Of a stretch of DNA of 64,000 nt, positions 18,021-26,152 are shown piece after piece. The notes beneath the pieces are model-generated. The model saw only the letters and a program-made list of their open reading frames with translations. It made no database searches and was not told where the DNA came from. This DNA is from Streptomyces sp. AP-93 (GTDB lineage Bacteria > Actinomycetota > Actinomycetes > Streptomycetales > Streptomycetaceae): contig NZ_JALGBX010000014.1 in assembly GCF_022808175.1 (NCBI RefSeq), forward strand, positions 62,001 to 126,000, written 5' to 3'. Each line of letters starts with the position of its first letter. Position 1 is the first letter of the stretch. The translations under genes were made by a program, and so were the position numbers.

Positions 18021-19172
18021 TCACACCCCCCGCCCGAACAACGGGCCAAGCACCAACTCCGCCGCCCCCTCCGCCACACCCCCCTCAGCGAGTTCAACCC
18101 TCACCGCACCCCCCACAAAGGCCCGCACCCCCAACACCCCCCGCACCCCCGCCAGGAACACCCCCGGCGCAGCCGCCACCACCCGCCCCCCGAGCAACAC
18201 ACGGTCCACATCCAGCAGCGCGACCAGGTTCGCCGCCGCCTCCCCCACGATCCGCGCCGCCTCCTCCAGCCGGCCCCCGGCCACCGCGTCCAGGCACAGC
18301 ACCTCCGCACACCCGCGCCCCCCGCACCGGCAGGCCGGCCCGTCCAGCCGCAGCACCTGGTGCCCGAACTCCCCCGCCGCCGAGCGCCGCCCCCGGTAGA
18401 CCTCTCCACCGCCGGCCAGCCGGAGCCCCGCTCCCAGTCCGGTGCCGACGTGCACGTACGCCACGGCCTCCCCGAAGGCGGCCTCTCCGAAGCCGGCCCC
18501 CGCCGCGACCCCCGCATTGGTGTCCTTGTCCACCCGCACGGGAACCCCCAACCGCCCCTCCAGCACCTCCCGCAACGGGAACCCCTCCCATTCCGGGAAC
18601 CCCGTCACCCGCCCCAGCACCCCGGTCCGCCAGTCCAGCGGCCCCGGCGCGGCCACGCCGACACCGACGACGGGCCGGTCACCGCCACGGCCGGCGCCGT
18701 CACCGCACACCCGCGCGACGGCCCGTACGGCCTCCTCGACCACCGCGTCCGGACCGGCCCCGAAGTCCAGCGGGGCCCGCGCGTCGGCGACGACGCGGCC
18801 CGCCAGGTCGACCCGTACCGCCGTGAGCTCGTCGCGGTCCAGGTGCACCCCGACCGCGTACCGCGCCTCCGGCACCAGCCTCAGCAGCGTGCGCGGCTTG
18901 CCTCCCGTCGAGGCCTCGCGTCCGGCGTCGGCCACCAGGCCCTCGCTCCGGAGCCGCGCCGCGATCTTACTGACGGCCTGCGGGGTGAGTCCCGTACGCA
19001 CGGCGAGGTCACCGCGGCCGAGCCCTGCGGGGCCGGCTCCGCGCAGGAGGTCCAGTACCAGTGCGTCGTTGTGCCCGCGCAGCACCGGCAGGTTCACGCC
19101 GCTGCCGCCACCCGTGTCGCCCCTGCTACCGCCGCTACCCCTGCTACCCCTGTCCACCTGCCCATTGTCCAC
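18021..19172 (-). CDS. ROK-family transcriptional regulator
   Basis: About 383 residues. An N-terminal winged helix (LVLDLLRGAGPAGLGRGDLA, TGLTPQAVSKIAARL) is joined to a ROK/sugar-kinase-like domain (VGVGVAAPGPLDWRTG, DKDTNAGVAAGAGFG, YVHVGTGLGAGL). The zinc-binding consensus appears as CRCGGRGCAEVLC, and GEFGHQVL supplies its His. Such proteins repress sugar-use genes and are released by a sugar. It is divergent from an oxidoreductase around a 25-bp palindrome (19182-19206). The start is uncertain: GTG at 19172 touches AGGAGG, and GTG at 19157 or 19097 are alternatives. Confidence 0.88.
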   Translation of the reverse strand: MDNGQVDRGSRGSGGSRGDTGGGSGVNLPVLRGHNDALVLDLLRGAGPAGLGRGDLAVRTGLTPQAVSKIAARLRSEGLVADAGREASTGGKPRTLLRLVPEARYAVGVHLDRDELTAVRVDLAGRVVADARAPLDFGAGPDAVVEEAVRAVARVCGDGAGRGGDRPVVGVGVAAPGPLDWRTGVLGRVTGFPEWEGFPLREVLEGRLGVPVRVDKDTNAGVAAGAGFGEAAFGEAVAYVHVGTGLGAGLRLAGGGEVYRGRRSAAGEFGHQVLRLDGPACRCGGRGCAEVLCLDAVAGGRLEEAARIVGEAAANLVALLDVDRVLLGGRVVAAAPGVFLAGVRGVLGVRAFVGGAVRVELAEGGVAEGAAELVLGPLFGRGV

Positions 19173-19181
19173 CCTCCTTGC

Positions 19182-19206
19182 ACTTAGGCAACACTGTTGC
19201 CAAAGT
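19182..19206. promoter_or_regulatory. 25-bp palindromic operator between ROK and Gfo/Idh genes
   Basis: The perfect core GGCAACACTGTTGCC (19187-19201) is extended by ACTT and AAGT outer arms, with only one mismatched pair in the 12-base arms. It lies 7 bases from the oxidoreductase ATG and about 10 from the ROK start, so binding would block both genes. It is the natural site for the adjacent regulator. Confidence 0.8.
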
Positions 19207-19212
19207 GGACCC

Positions 19213-20352
19213 ATGAACGCCCCCGCCTCCCCCCTCACCCCCACCACACCCATCCGCGTCGGACTCGTCGGCTACGGACTGGCCGGTTCCGTCTTCCACG
19301 CCCCGCTCGTCTCCGCGACCGAGGGCCTGGTCCTGGACACCGTCGTCACCTCCGACCCGGGCCGCGTCGCCCAGGCCCGCGAGGCCTACCCGGACGTCCG
19401 GATCGCCGCCACCGCCACCGAGCTGCTCACCCAGAGCCCCGCCCCGGACCTCATCGTCATCGCCTCCCCGAACAAGACGCACGTCCCGCTCGCCACCGCC
19501 GCCCTCACCGCCGGCATCCCCGTGGTCGTGGACAAGCCGCTCGCCGCCACCGCCGCGGAAGCCCGCGAGCTGGCCGCGCTCGCCGACCGCACCGGGACCT
19601 TCCTGTCGGTCTTCCAGAACCGCCGCTGGGACAACGACTTCCTCACCCTGCGCCGCCTCATCGCCGACGGCGAGCTGGGCGAGATCCAGCGCTTCGAGTC
19701 CCGCTACGAGCGCTGGCGCCCGCAGCTCAAGGGCGGCTGGCGGGAATCCGGCGCCCCTGAGGAGATCGGCGGCCTGCTGTACGACCTCGGCAGCCACGTG
19801 GTGGACCAGGCGCTGGTGCTCTTCGGCCCAGTCGTACGGGTCTACGCGGAGACCGACGTACGCCGCCCGGGCGCCGAGGCGGACGACGACACCTTCATCG
19901 CCCTCACCCACGCGAGCGGGGTCCGCTCCCACCTCTACGTCAGCGCGACCACGGCCCAGTTGGGCCCGCGCTTCCGCGTACTGGGCTCCCGCGCGGGCTA
20001 CGTCAAGTACGGCCTGGACCCCCAGGAGGGCGCGCTGCGCGAGGGCCTGCGCCCCGGCGACCCCGACCACGCCTGGGGCGAGGAGCCCGAGCACCTGTGG
20101 GGCCGGCTGGGCTCCGGGGAATCACCGCTGACCGGCGGGGGCACGCCGGTACGGACGGCGCCGGGCGACTACCCGGCCTACTACGCGGCCGTGGCGGCGG
20201 CATTGCGCGACGGCGGCCCGGCGCCCGTCACAGCCTTGGAAGCGGCGCACTGCCTTGACGTACTGGAGGCGGCCCGCAGGTCGTCGAGGGACGGGGTGGT
20301 CGTGGAGCTCCCCGTATCCCGACGAGCCAGCCGAAGCCGAGGAGCCCACTGA
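19213..20352 (+). CDS. Gfo/Idh/MocA-family oxidoreductase
   Basis: A 379-residue NAD(P)-dependent dehydrogenase, probably acting on a sugar or polyol. The Rossmann motif is VGLVGYGLAGSVFHAPL and the catalytic motif VVDKPLAATAAEARELAAL contains the EKP-like Lys. The C-terminal domain has the YDLGSHVVDQAL signature (Asp/His). ATG at 19213 has no clear ribosome site, so translation may be leaderless. It is divergent from the ROK regulator and probably repressed by it. Substrate unknown. Confidence 0.9.
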   Translation: MNAPASPLTPTTPIRVGLVGYGLAGSVFHAPLVSATEGLVLDTVVTSDPGRVAQAREAYPDVRIAATATELLTQSPAPDLIVIASPNKTHVPLATAALTAGIPVVVDKPLAATAAEARELAALADRTGTFLSVFQNRRWDNDFLTLRRLIADGELGEIQRFESRYERWRPQLKGGWRESGAPEEIGGLLYDLGSHVVDQALVLFGPVVRVYAETDVRRPGAEADDDTFIALTHASGVRSHLYVSATTAQLGPRFRVLGSRAGYVKYGLDPQEGALREGLRPGDPDHAWGEEPEHLWGRLGSGESPLTGGGTPVRTAPGDYPAYYAAVAAALRDGGPAPVTALEAAHCLDVLEAARRSSRDGVVVELPVSRRASRSRGAH

Positions 20353-20359
20353 CCCTGAT

Positions 20360-20554
20360 TCAGGGACGGCACAGGCCCGCACGACCCTCGGCCGGCTGGC
20401 ACTCGAAGTTTGCGCACACGGCGCGCGGGATCTCCTCCATCTGCTTGCGATGCACATTCGGAACACCTTGTTGCGGACTTCGTCGCGAAAACCAAGTGCA
20501 TGCGTCAGGAATGCGCACAATCCGCCATTTTCGGATCTTGGCCATATCAGCCAT
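20360..20554 (-). CDS. Possible small Cys-containing protein, unknown
   Basis: A 64-residue reading frame beginning MADMAKIRKWRIVRIPDACT and including VNVHRKQM-like sequence (PNVHRKQMEEIPRAVC) with four Cys residues (CTWF, VCANFEC, LCRP). Base composition is lower in GC than its flanks. No clear ribosome site and no recognised family. It sits in the 225-base left flank of the tnpB gene and could be an old host gene or non-coding left end. Confidence 0.3.
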   Translation of the reverse strand: MADMAKIRKWRIVRIPDACTWFSRRSPQQGVPNVHRKQMEEIPRAVCANFECQPAEGRAGLCRP

Positions 20555-20577
20555 GAATCGTCGGCACGATTGGCGAC

Positions 20578-21867
20578 ATGAAGGCGGACATGGGGCGCAG
20601 GTATCGTGCGTACCCCACCGGCGATCAGGACGAGGTCCTGACCGGGTGGGGTCACACCGCGCGCGCTCTGTGGAACGTGGCCCTGGAACAGCGGGTGTAC
20701 CTGTGGGAACAGCGCCGGTACAGCCTGCGCGCCATTGAACAGTCCAGGCACCTCACCTCTGCCCGTCATGAGCTGGACTGGATTGGGCAGCTCCCCGCGC
20801 AGGCCGGGCAGCAAATCCTGCGCAGCCTCGACCGGGCGTACGACAATTTCTGGAATCCTGGGCATGCTGCTGGGTTTCCAACGCGGAAGAAGCGCGGGCA
20901 CCGCCTGTCCATCCCGTTTCCCGGGCAGGCGGTCGAGGTCCGCAAACTGAACCGCAAGTGGGCCGAGGTTCGCCTCCCGAAACTCGGCTGGCTCCGGTTC
21001 CGCCTCTCCCGCGCGATCGGAGGGACGATCCGTAACGCCACCGTGTCCCGGGACGGCAACGGCTGGCACATCAGCTTCGGCGCTCACACCGGTCGTAAGC
21101 CAGACGCACCGAACGGGAAGCCCGCGTGCGGAGTGGATTTCGGCGTCGCCGCATCCGTGTTCGTCTCGACCGAGACCGCACCCCGGCTCATGCCCCCGAC
21201 GCTCACAACCAACGAACGAAAGCGACTGAAAGCGCTGGAGCAGCGCAAGTCCCGCCAGATCACCTACGCGAAGAAGCACCAGGGCGGGAAATACAGCCGC
21301 CGCCTGCGCACGACGATCACCCAAATCGCGAAGATCACCACCCGGCGGGCCAACCGACGTCAGGACTTCACGCACAAGCTCACCACCGACCTCGCCAAAA
21401 ACCACGGCCTGATCGGCATCGAGGACCTACGCGTGAAGAACATGACCAAGTCCGCGAAAGGCACCACAGAGAGCCCGGGGAAGAACGTCCGGGCGAAGGC
21501 CGGGCTGAACCGGTCCATCCTCGACAACACCCCGGGGGAACGGCGGCGCCAACTGGAGTACAAGACCCGCATGCACGGGTCCGCGCTCGTAGTGGTGCCG
21601 CCGTTCCACACCTCCCAGACCTGCGGCAACCCTGCCTGCGGGAAGGTTGATCCCGAATCCCGTAAGGGATGCGGCCGGCTGTTCGCCTGTGTCCACTGCG
21701 GGCACGAGGACGACGCCGACCACAACGCCTCGGTCGAGATCGAGGCCCGAGCCCGCCGGACGGGCGGCTCGGACATCAACAGCACGCGCAGCACCACAAC
21801 GGTGCGAGTCCCGGCCACCGGCCGGAGGCGTACGCGTGAAGCCCCGAAGCCCGCCCATGCGAGCTGA
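20578..21867 (+). CDS. tnpB: TnpB (IS200/IS605-family RNA-guided nuclease)
   Basis: A 429-residue OrfB/TnpB protein. The RuvC triad is intact: Asp in GVDFGVAASVFV (about residue 186), Glu in LIGIEDLRVKNM (about 282) and Asp in HEDDADHNASVE (about 383). The zinc ribbon lies between them as TCGNPACG...FACVHCGHE, with an insertion in the first knuckle. There is no tnpA, so the copy cannot transpose alone. TnpB enzymes are guided by a right-end RNA that overlaps the gene's 3' end. The start ATG at 20578 has no good ribosome site; an inverted repeat AATCGT/ACGATT lies just before it (20556-20571). The gene is inserted after the oxidoreductase, and its right end abuts the FAH-gene stop codon. Confidence 0.92.
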   Translation: MKADMGRRYRAYPTGDQDEVLTGWGHTARALWNVALEQRVYLWEQRRYSLRAIEQSRHLTSARHELDWIGQLPAQAGQQILRSLDRAYDNFWNPGHAAGFPTRKKRGHRLSIPFPGQAVEVRKLNRKWAEVRLPKLGWLRFRLSRAIGGTIRNATVSRDGNGWHISFGAHTGRKPDAPNGKPACGVDFGVAASVFVSTETAPRLMPPTLTTNERKRLKALEQRKSRQITYAKKHQGGKYSRRLRTTITQIAKITTRRANRRQDFTHKLTTDLAKNHGLIGIEDLRVKNMTKSAKGTTESPGKNVRAKAGLNRSILDNTPGERRRQLEYKTRMHGSALVVVPPFHTSQTCGNPACGKVDPESRKGCGRLFACVHCGHEDDADHNASVEIEARARRTGGSDINSTRSTTTVRVPATGRRRTREAPKPAHAS

Positions 21868-21901
21868 AGGGAATCGCTCCCGTTAGCGGGAGCGAGCATC
21901 G
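21720..21901 (+). ncRNA. Putative right-end/omega RNA region of tnpB
   Basis: In IS605-type elements the guide RNA covers the 3' end of tnpB and the element's right end. Here a stable hairpin, CGCTCCCGTTAGCGGGAGCG (21875-21894), starts 7 bases after the tnpB stop, followed by AGCATC and probably the element boundary. The 5' limit given is approximate and no transcript evidence is available. Confidence 0.4.
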
Positions 21902-22759
21902 TCAAGCGTCCTTGAACTCCTGGCGCTGACGGCCGAGCCCGTCGATCTCCAGCTCCACGACGTCGCCCGCCCGCAGGAACGGCTTCGGCTCCGGCTGGCC
22001 CGCGGCCACACCGGCCGGGGTGCCGGTGACGATGACGTCGCCCGGGTACAGGGTCATGAACTGGCTGACGTACCGCACGACCTCGCCGACCGCGAAGATC
22101 TGGTCGGAGGTGTTGCCGTCCTGCTTGAGCTCACCGTTGACCCACAGCTTGACGTCCAGCACCTGCGGGTCCGGGATCTCGTCCGCGGTGACCAGCCAGG
22201 GGCCGAGCGGGGTGAAGGTCTCGCAGTTCTTGCCCTTGTCCCACGTGCCGCCGCGCTCGGTCTGGAAGGCGCGCTCGGTCACATCGTTGACCAGCACGTA
22301 TCCGCCGACGTGCGCGAGGCCCTCCTCGGGGGAGGCCAGGTAGCGGGCGGTGGCGCCGATGACGACGCCGAGCTCCGCCTCCCAGTCGGTCTTGACGCTG
22401 GTGCGCGGGATCAGCACTGTGTCGTCGGGGCCGACCACGGTGTCCGGAGCCTTGAGGAACACGATCGGCTCGGCCGGCGCCTCGGCGCCCACCTCGGCCG
22501 CGTGCCCGTGGTAGTTCAGGCCGATGCCCACGACCTTGCCTATGCGGCCGACGGCGGACCCGATCCGCAGACCCTCGGCATCCAGCACCGGGAGCTCACC
22601 GGATCCGGCCGCGTCCCGTACCCGGGACAGCACGGAGTCGTCGGCGAGCAGCGCGCCGTCCACATCCGTGATCAGGCCGGACAGGTCCCGCAGGGTCCCG
22701 TCCTGGTCGAGCAGCGCGGGGCGCTCCGACCCGACGGGTCCTACACGCAGCAGCTTCAT
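21902..22759 (-). CDS. Fumarylacetoacetate hydrolase-family enzyme
   Basis: A 285-residue cytosolic enzyme of the FAH superfamily (hydrolases, decarboxylases or isomerases of 2-oxo acids). The metal-binding motif is KTDWEAELGVVIG (E-x-E with distal Asp) and YVLVNDVTERAFQ; GIGLNYHGHAAEVG and FMTLYPGDVIVTGTPAGV are family signatures. GGGAG lies 7 bases before the ATG at 22759, deciding against 22765. The tnpB right end touches the stop codon. Substrate unknown; acylpyruvase or ureidoglycolate-type activity is possible. Confidence 0.92.
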   Translation of the reverse strand: MKLLRVGPVGSERPALLDQDGTLRDLSGLITDVDGALLADDSVLSRVRDAAGSGELPVLDAEGLRIGSAVGRIGKVVGIGLNYHGHAAEVGAEAPAEPIVFLKAPDTVVGPDDTVLIPRTSVKTDWEAELGVVIGATARYLASPEEGLAHVGGYVLVNDVTERAFQTERGGTWDKGKNCETFTPLGPWLVTADEIPDPQVLDVKLWVNGELKQDGNTSDQIFAVGEVVRYVSQFMTLYPGDVIVTGTPAGVAAGQPEPKPFLRAGDVVELEIDGLGRQRQEFKDA

Positions 22760-22881
22760 GGGCATTCTCCCGTGGTCGAGGGTGGTCGGCCCATGGGCAT
22801 GCCCCGGGCCGGACGATGGGTTGCGGCCATCGGAGGATTGGTCGATCCTCCAAGATGTCGGCCTCATCCGCAAGACCCTGT

Positions 22882-23829
22882 TCACATGGCGGAACGCTCT
22901 GCTCCGCTGACCGCCCGCCCGGCAGGCTCCGCCCGGTCCTTCCGGTGCTGGAGCCAGATGCGCTCGGCCACCGACCAGGCGGTGGTGGTGACCAGGTACA
23001 GCCCGGCCGCCAGCGGCACCAGGGCAGCCGTGATCAGCGTCCCGAAGGACAGCAGGGGCAGTACGCCGCCCAGCTTCCGCATGAGCTCCTGCTGCTCGGC
23101 ACTCAACCCGGCAACCGCCCCGGCTCCACCGCCCCCCGAGCCCTTGCCCCCGGGCACACCCCCACCAACCTTGGCCCGGCCACCCTTACCCGTGTCGGCC
23201 TTGGCCCGGCCACCCTTACCCGTGTCGGCCTTGGCCCGGCCACCCTTACCCGTGTCGGCCTTGGCCCTGCCGCCGTTACCCCCGCCGACCTTGTCCCCGC
23301 CGGCCTTCAGCCCGCCCGCCTCGGCCCCGGAAGCCCCGCCGGCCTTGCCCGCCCCGCCGGCCCTGCCCGCCTGGGCCCCGGAAGCCCCGACTCCGCCCGT
23401 CGCAGCGGCCAGCGCCACCGCCTTGCGTCCGCGTACCGCACTCCACGCGGCCACCACCGCGACGACCGCGAACAGCCCGAGGAACACCAGCCCCCGCTCC
23501 CCGAAGAGACCGCCCTCCCCGAGGGCGTCGCCCCACCGGTCCCCGAGCGGCGCGGCGAACAGCCGGTGCCCGAGCAGCTCGTTGGCGGCCCCGCCGATCT
23601 CCGCGGAGGAGAACGCCCGGTACATCAGGAAGAACACCGGCAGCTGGAGCAGCACCGGCAGCAGGCCCGCCACCGGGGTCGCCCCGCGGAAGGCGGCCCG
23701 GCTCAGCGGGTGCAGCGCGAGCCGCACGAGCACGGTGAACAGCACGATCGCGGCAGCGGTCGCGGACTCGGCCAGCACCGGCTCCAGGAGCCGGCCCAGC
23801 ACAGAAACGAGATCGATGAAAACGGACAC
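22882..23829 (-). CDS. YidC/Oxa1-like membrane insertase with repetitive loop
   Basis: A 315-residue YidC/Oxa1-type protein expected to insert or fold membrane proteins. Family features are the first segment (AAAIVLFTVLVRLALHPLSR), LLPVLLQLPVFFLMYRAF and the C-terminal pair (LPLLSFGTLITAALVPLAAG). Between them is a Gly/Ala/Lys-rich linker of about 100 residues containing three exact GGRAKADTGK-type units. A second YidC gene would normally lie near the origin, so this is probably the accessory copy. GTG start at 23829 with GGAGGG upstream. The DUF6412 gene lies upstream on the same strand. Confidence 0.85.
   Translation of the reverse strand: MSVFIDLVSVLGRLLEPVLAESATAAAIVLFTVLVRLALHPLSRAAFRGATPVAGLLPVLLQLPVFFLMYRAFSSAEIGGAANELLGHRLFAAPLGDRWGDALGEGGLFGERGLVFLGLFAVVAVVAAWSAVRGRKAVALAAATGGVGASGAQAGRAGGAGKAGGASGAEAGGLKAGGDKVGGGNGGRAKADTGKGGRAKADTGKGGRAKADTGKGGRAKVGGGVPGGKGSGGGGAGAVAGLSAEQQELMRKLGGVLPLLSFGTLITAALVPLAAGLYLVTTTAWSVAERIWLQHRKDRAEPAGRAVSGAERSAM
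23171..23274 (-). repeat. 30-bp in-frame tandem repeat inside the YidC-like gene
   Basis: Three exact 30-bp copies (23171-23200, 23201-23230, 23231-23260) and a partial fourth with changes. Each encodes ten residues (GGRAKADTGK), so copy number can vary without breaking the frame. Confidence 0.95.
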
Positions 23830-23947
23830 GTGGGCCCTCCGAAGGGACTCGTCGAACGTCGAAAGGAATGCGTTTCGGCGTGACGACCCGCGAGGGGCGG
23901 CAAGGTGAAGCGATCAGAAGTGATCTGCAGGAAGGAGCTGCGCGCCC

Positions 23948-24283
23948 CTACGCGGCCGTCGGCAGGGGACGGCCGGGCGCCCTGGGCCTCGACCGGCCCG
24001 AAGCGTCGGGATCGCGCTGCGGCAAGAACGCCGTGCGCTGCTCGCGATCACGGATCGCGGTACGTATTCGGTGCGGCGGCACCGGCCGGACCAGCCGGGC
24101 GGCCAGAGCCGAGGCGCCCACGGCGAAGCTCGCCGCGAGGACCACCACGACCGAGCCGAGCCCGCCCTCCCCGGCGAACAGCCCGAGGAAGCCGCCGAGC
24201 AGCAGGAGCGGGGCCAGCACGGCCAACAGCCGCGCGGACGGCACCGTGAAGCGCACGGGGCGAAGCCCACTGTGCTCTGCCAT
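23948..24283 (-). CDS. DUF6412-like small membrane protein
   Basis: A 111-residue protein with two hydrophobic helices (LLAVLAPLLLLGGFLGLFAG and VVVVLAASFAVGASALAARL) and a basic tail (RIRTAIRDREQRTAFLPQRDP). It matches the streptomycete DUF6412 family found beside YidC-like genes. GGAGG lies about 9 bases before ATG 24283. Function unknown. Confidence 0.75.
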   Translation of the reverse strand: MAEHSGLRPVRFTVPSARLLAVLAPLLLLGGFLGLFAGEGGLGSVVVVLAASFAVGASALAARLVRPVPPHRIRTAIRDREQRTAFLPQRDPDASGRSRPRAPGRPLPTAA

Positions 24284-24360
24284 ACGAACCGCCCCCTCCC
24301 GCTCCGGCGCACGAACTCCCGTACCCGCACTGGCACTCGTACTCGTACTCGCGATCGATA

Positions 24361-25923
24361 CTAACCGCGCACACTGACAACGTACGGGACCTCGTTTTGA
24401 TCCCCGGGCAGCGGATCACGCGCGAGAACCTCCTCGTCCGGCCTCCCGTCCCCCTCCCCCGCCCCCTCCCGCGGGCCGAGCCAGGTCACCGTCAGCGCGA
24501 CCGCCAGGTTCACCGCGAGGGCGACCATGCCCGCGTTCACACCCCACACCGGGTCGTTGCCCGTGAAGACCAGCCCGCAGACGACCGCGACCCCCGCGGC
24601 CAGCCCGCACACCGCGGCCGCCATCGTGAGCCGGCGCCACACGAGACCCAGCAGCAGCATCGGCACCAGTTGCGCCATGCCCTCGTAGGACACGAGCGAG
24701 AGCCTGACCAGCGTGTTCGGCGCCGTGTACGTCATCACCAGCGCGATCGTCCCGGCCGCCACCACGACCACCTGCGAGGCGAGCTTCTGCCGCTCGCCCG
24801 AGCTCCAGCGCGGCACGAGCGAGAGCACGCTGCGCCCCCACATCGTGCCGATGACCAGCATGAACACCGCCATCGGCACGATCGACGACAGTGCCGCCGC
24901 CACCCCGATCACCCCCACCGCCCACGCCGGCAGGAAGTCCACGACCAGCTTGAACAGCGCGAGGTTGGACTCGGCGCCCGTCAGTCCCGGTACGACGAAC
25001 AGCGCTGCCATGCCCAGCAGCATCGGCACGAAGAGCAGCACGTTGTACGCGGGCAGCAGGATGGCGTTGCGGCGCAGCGCATCGGCGCTCCGCGCGCCCA
25101 GGTACCCCGCCACCGTGGTCGGGAAGATGACAACCGTCAGCGCGTTCAGCACGGTGGTGGAGGCGAACCACCCCACCCCCAGCTCGCCCCGGCCGCCCTC
25201 CCCGCTCCCGGCGCCGGGGAGCGTCAGCCACTGCGGGCGTTCGGCCGTGAGCCGCTCGAAGAGCTCCCCGTAGCCGCCGAAGTAGTGCTGGGGCACGTAG
25301 ACGGCGAGGAACCCGAGCGTGCAGATGACCAGCACGTCCTTCAGCACGGACACCCACGCGCTGCCGCGCAGCCCACTCACCACGACGAAGCCGGTGGTGA
25401 CGGCGAAGGCGATGAAGTACGCCCATTCCAGGGACACCGCCCCGTAGGTCACCGTCGAGACCACCACACCCATTCCGGTGATCTGGAGCTGGATGTAGGG
25501 GAGCAGGAAGACGGTCGCGAGGACGGCGACCGCCGCACCGAGCCAGGGGCGTCCGTACCGGTGGCTCACCATGTCCGTGATGCCGACGAGGCCGTGGCGG
25601 CGCGCGTAGTCCCACAGCATGGGCCCGACGACGTAACCGACCGCGTAGCCGCAGGACATGTACGCGGCCACGTACATCACGGGGGCGCCGTAGTTGTAGC
25701 CCCAGCCGGCCGCGCCGAGGTAGCTGAAGCTCGTGTAGCCCTCGCCCGCCATCAGGACCCAGATGAAGACGGTGCCGAGCGACCGCCCGCCCACCGACCA
25801 CTCGGCGATCCCGCCGCCGCCCCCGCTCAGCCCGCCCCGCCCGCGGACCGCGAGCAGTCCGAGCGCGACGGTGGCCACCATGAACACGCCGAAGACGCTG
25901 GTCGCCACAGCCACCTGACTCAC
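24361..25923 (-). CDS. Sodium:solute symporter (SSS/SLC5 family)
   Basis: A 520-residue membrane transporter with about 13 helices. Family signatures are EGYTSFSYLGAAGWGYNYG, LPYIQLQITGMGVV and the C-terminal GMAQLVPMLLLGLVW. Members import monocarboxylates, proline, urea or similar solutes with Na+. Its GTG at 25923 overlaps the DUF3311 stop as GTGA, so the two proteins are made together; the same pairing is known for carboxylate-type carriers. Substrate unknown. Confidence 0.92.
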   Translation of the reverse strand: MSQVAVATSVFGVFMVATVALGLLAVRGRGGLSGGGGGIAEWSVGGRSLGTVFIWVLMAGEGYTSFSYLGAAGWGYNYGAPVMYVAAYMSCGYAVGYVVGPMLWDYARRHGLVGITDMVSHRYGRPWLGAAVAVLATVFLLPYIQLQITGMGVVVSTVTYGAVSLEWAYFIAFAVTTGFVVVSGLRGSAWVSVLKDVLVICTLGFLAVYVPQHYFGGYGELFERLTAERPQWLTLPGAGSGEGGRGELGVGWFASTTVLNALTVVIFPTTVAGYLGARSADALRRNAILLPAYNVLLFVPMLLGMAALFVVPGLTGAESNLALFKLVVDFLPAWAVGVIGVAAALSSIVPMAVFMLVIGTMWGRSVLSLVPRWSSGERQKLASQVVVVAAGTIALVMTYTAPNTLVRLSLVSYEGMAQLVPMLLLGLVWRRLTMAAAVCGLAAGVAVVCGLVFTGNDPVWGVNAGMVALAVNLAVALTVTWLGPREGAGEGDGRPDEEVLARDPLPGDQNEVPYVVSVRG

Positions 25924-26117
25924 CGGTGATCACCGCGCCAGGTCAGCCAGACCGCGAGCGGGGTCAGCAGGGTCGCCCCGACGAACCAGAGGAGCAGGAA
26001 CGGTACGCCGCCCAGCGCCGGCTCCACCCGGTTCGCGACCGGCAGCCCGCCGGCAAACAACACGAACGGCACGGCAAGCCACACCAACTGCGGACGTTTC
26101 ACCCTTTTCCGACGCAC
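25920..26117 (-). CDS. DUF3311 small membrane protein, partner of the symporter
   Basis: A 65-residue protein with two membrane helices (LVWLAVPFVLFAGGLPV and PFLLLWFVGATLLTPLAVWL). DUF3311 proteins are encoded directly before SSS-family transporters and are presumed accessory subunits. The reading frames overlap by four bases. Confidence 0.88.
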   Translation of the reverse strand: MRRKRVKRPQLVWLAVPFVLFAGGLPVANRVEPALGGVPFLLLWFVGATLLTPLAVWLTWRGDHR

Positions 26118-26152
26118 CGCCCCACCCTACGGTCCGCCCGCCCGTCCACGCG

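Noticed and set aside
23171..23274. Short array of identical 30-bp units considered as CRISPR
   Set aside because: Units are contiguous without spacers and lie in frame inside the YidC-like gene.
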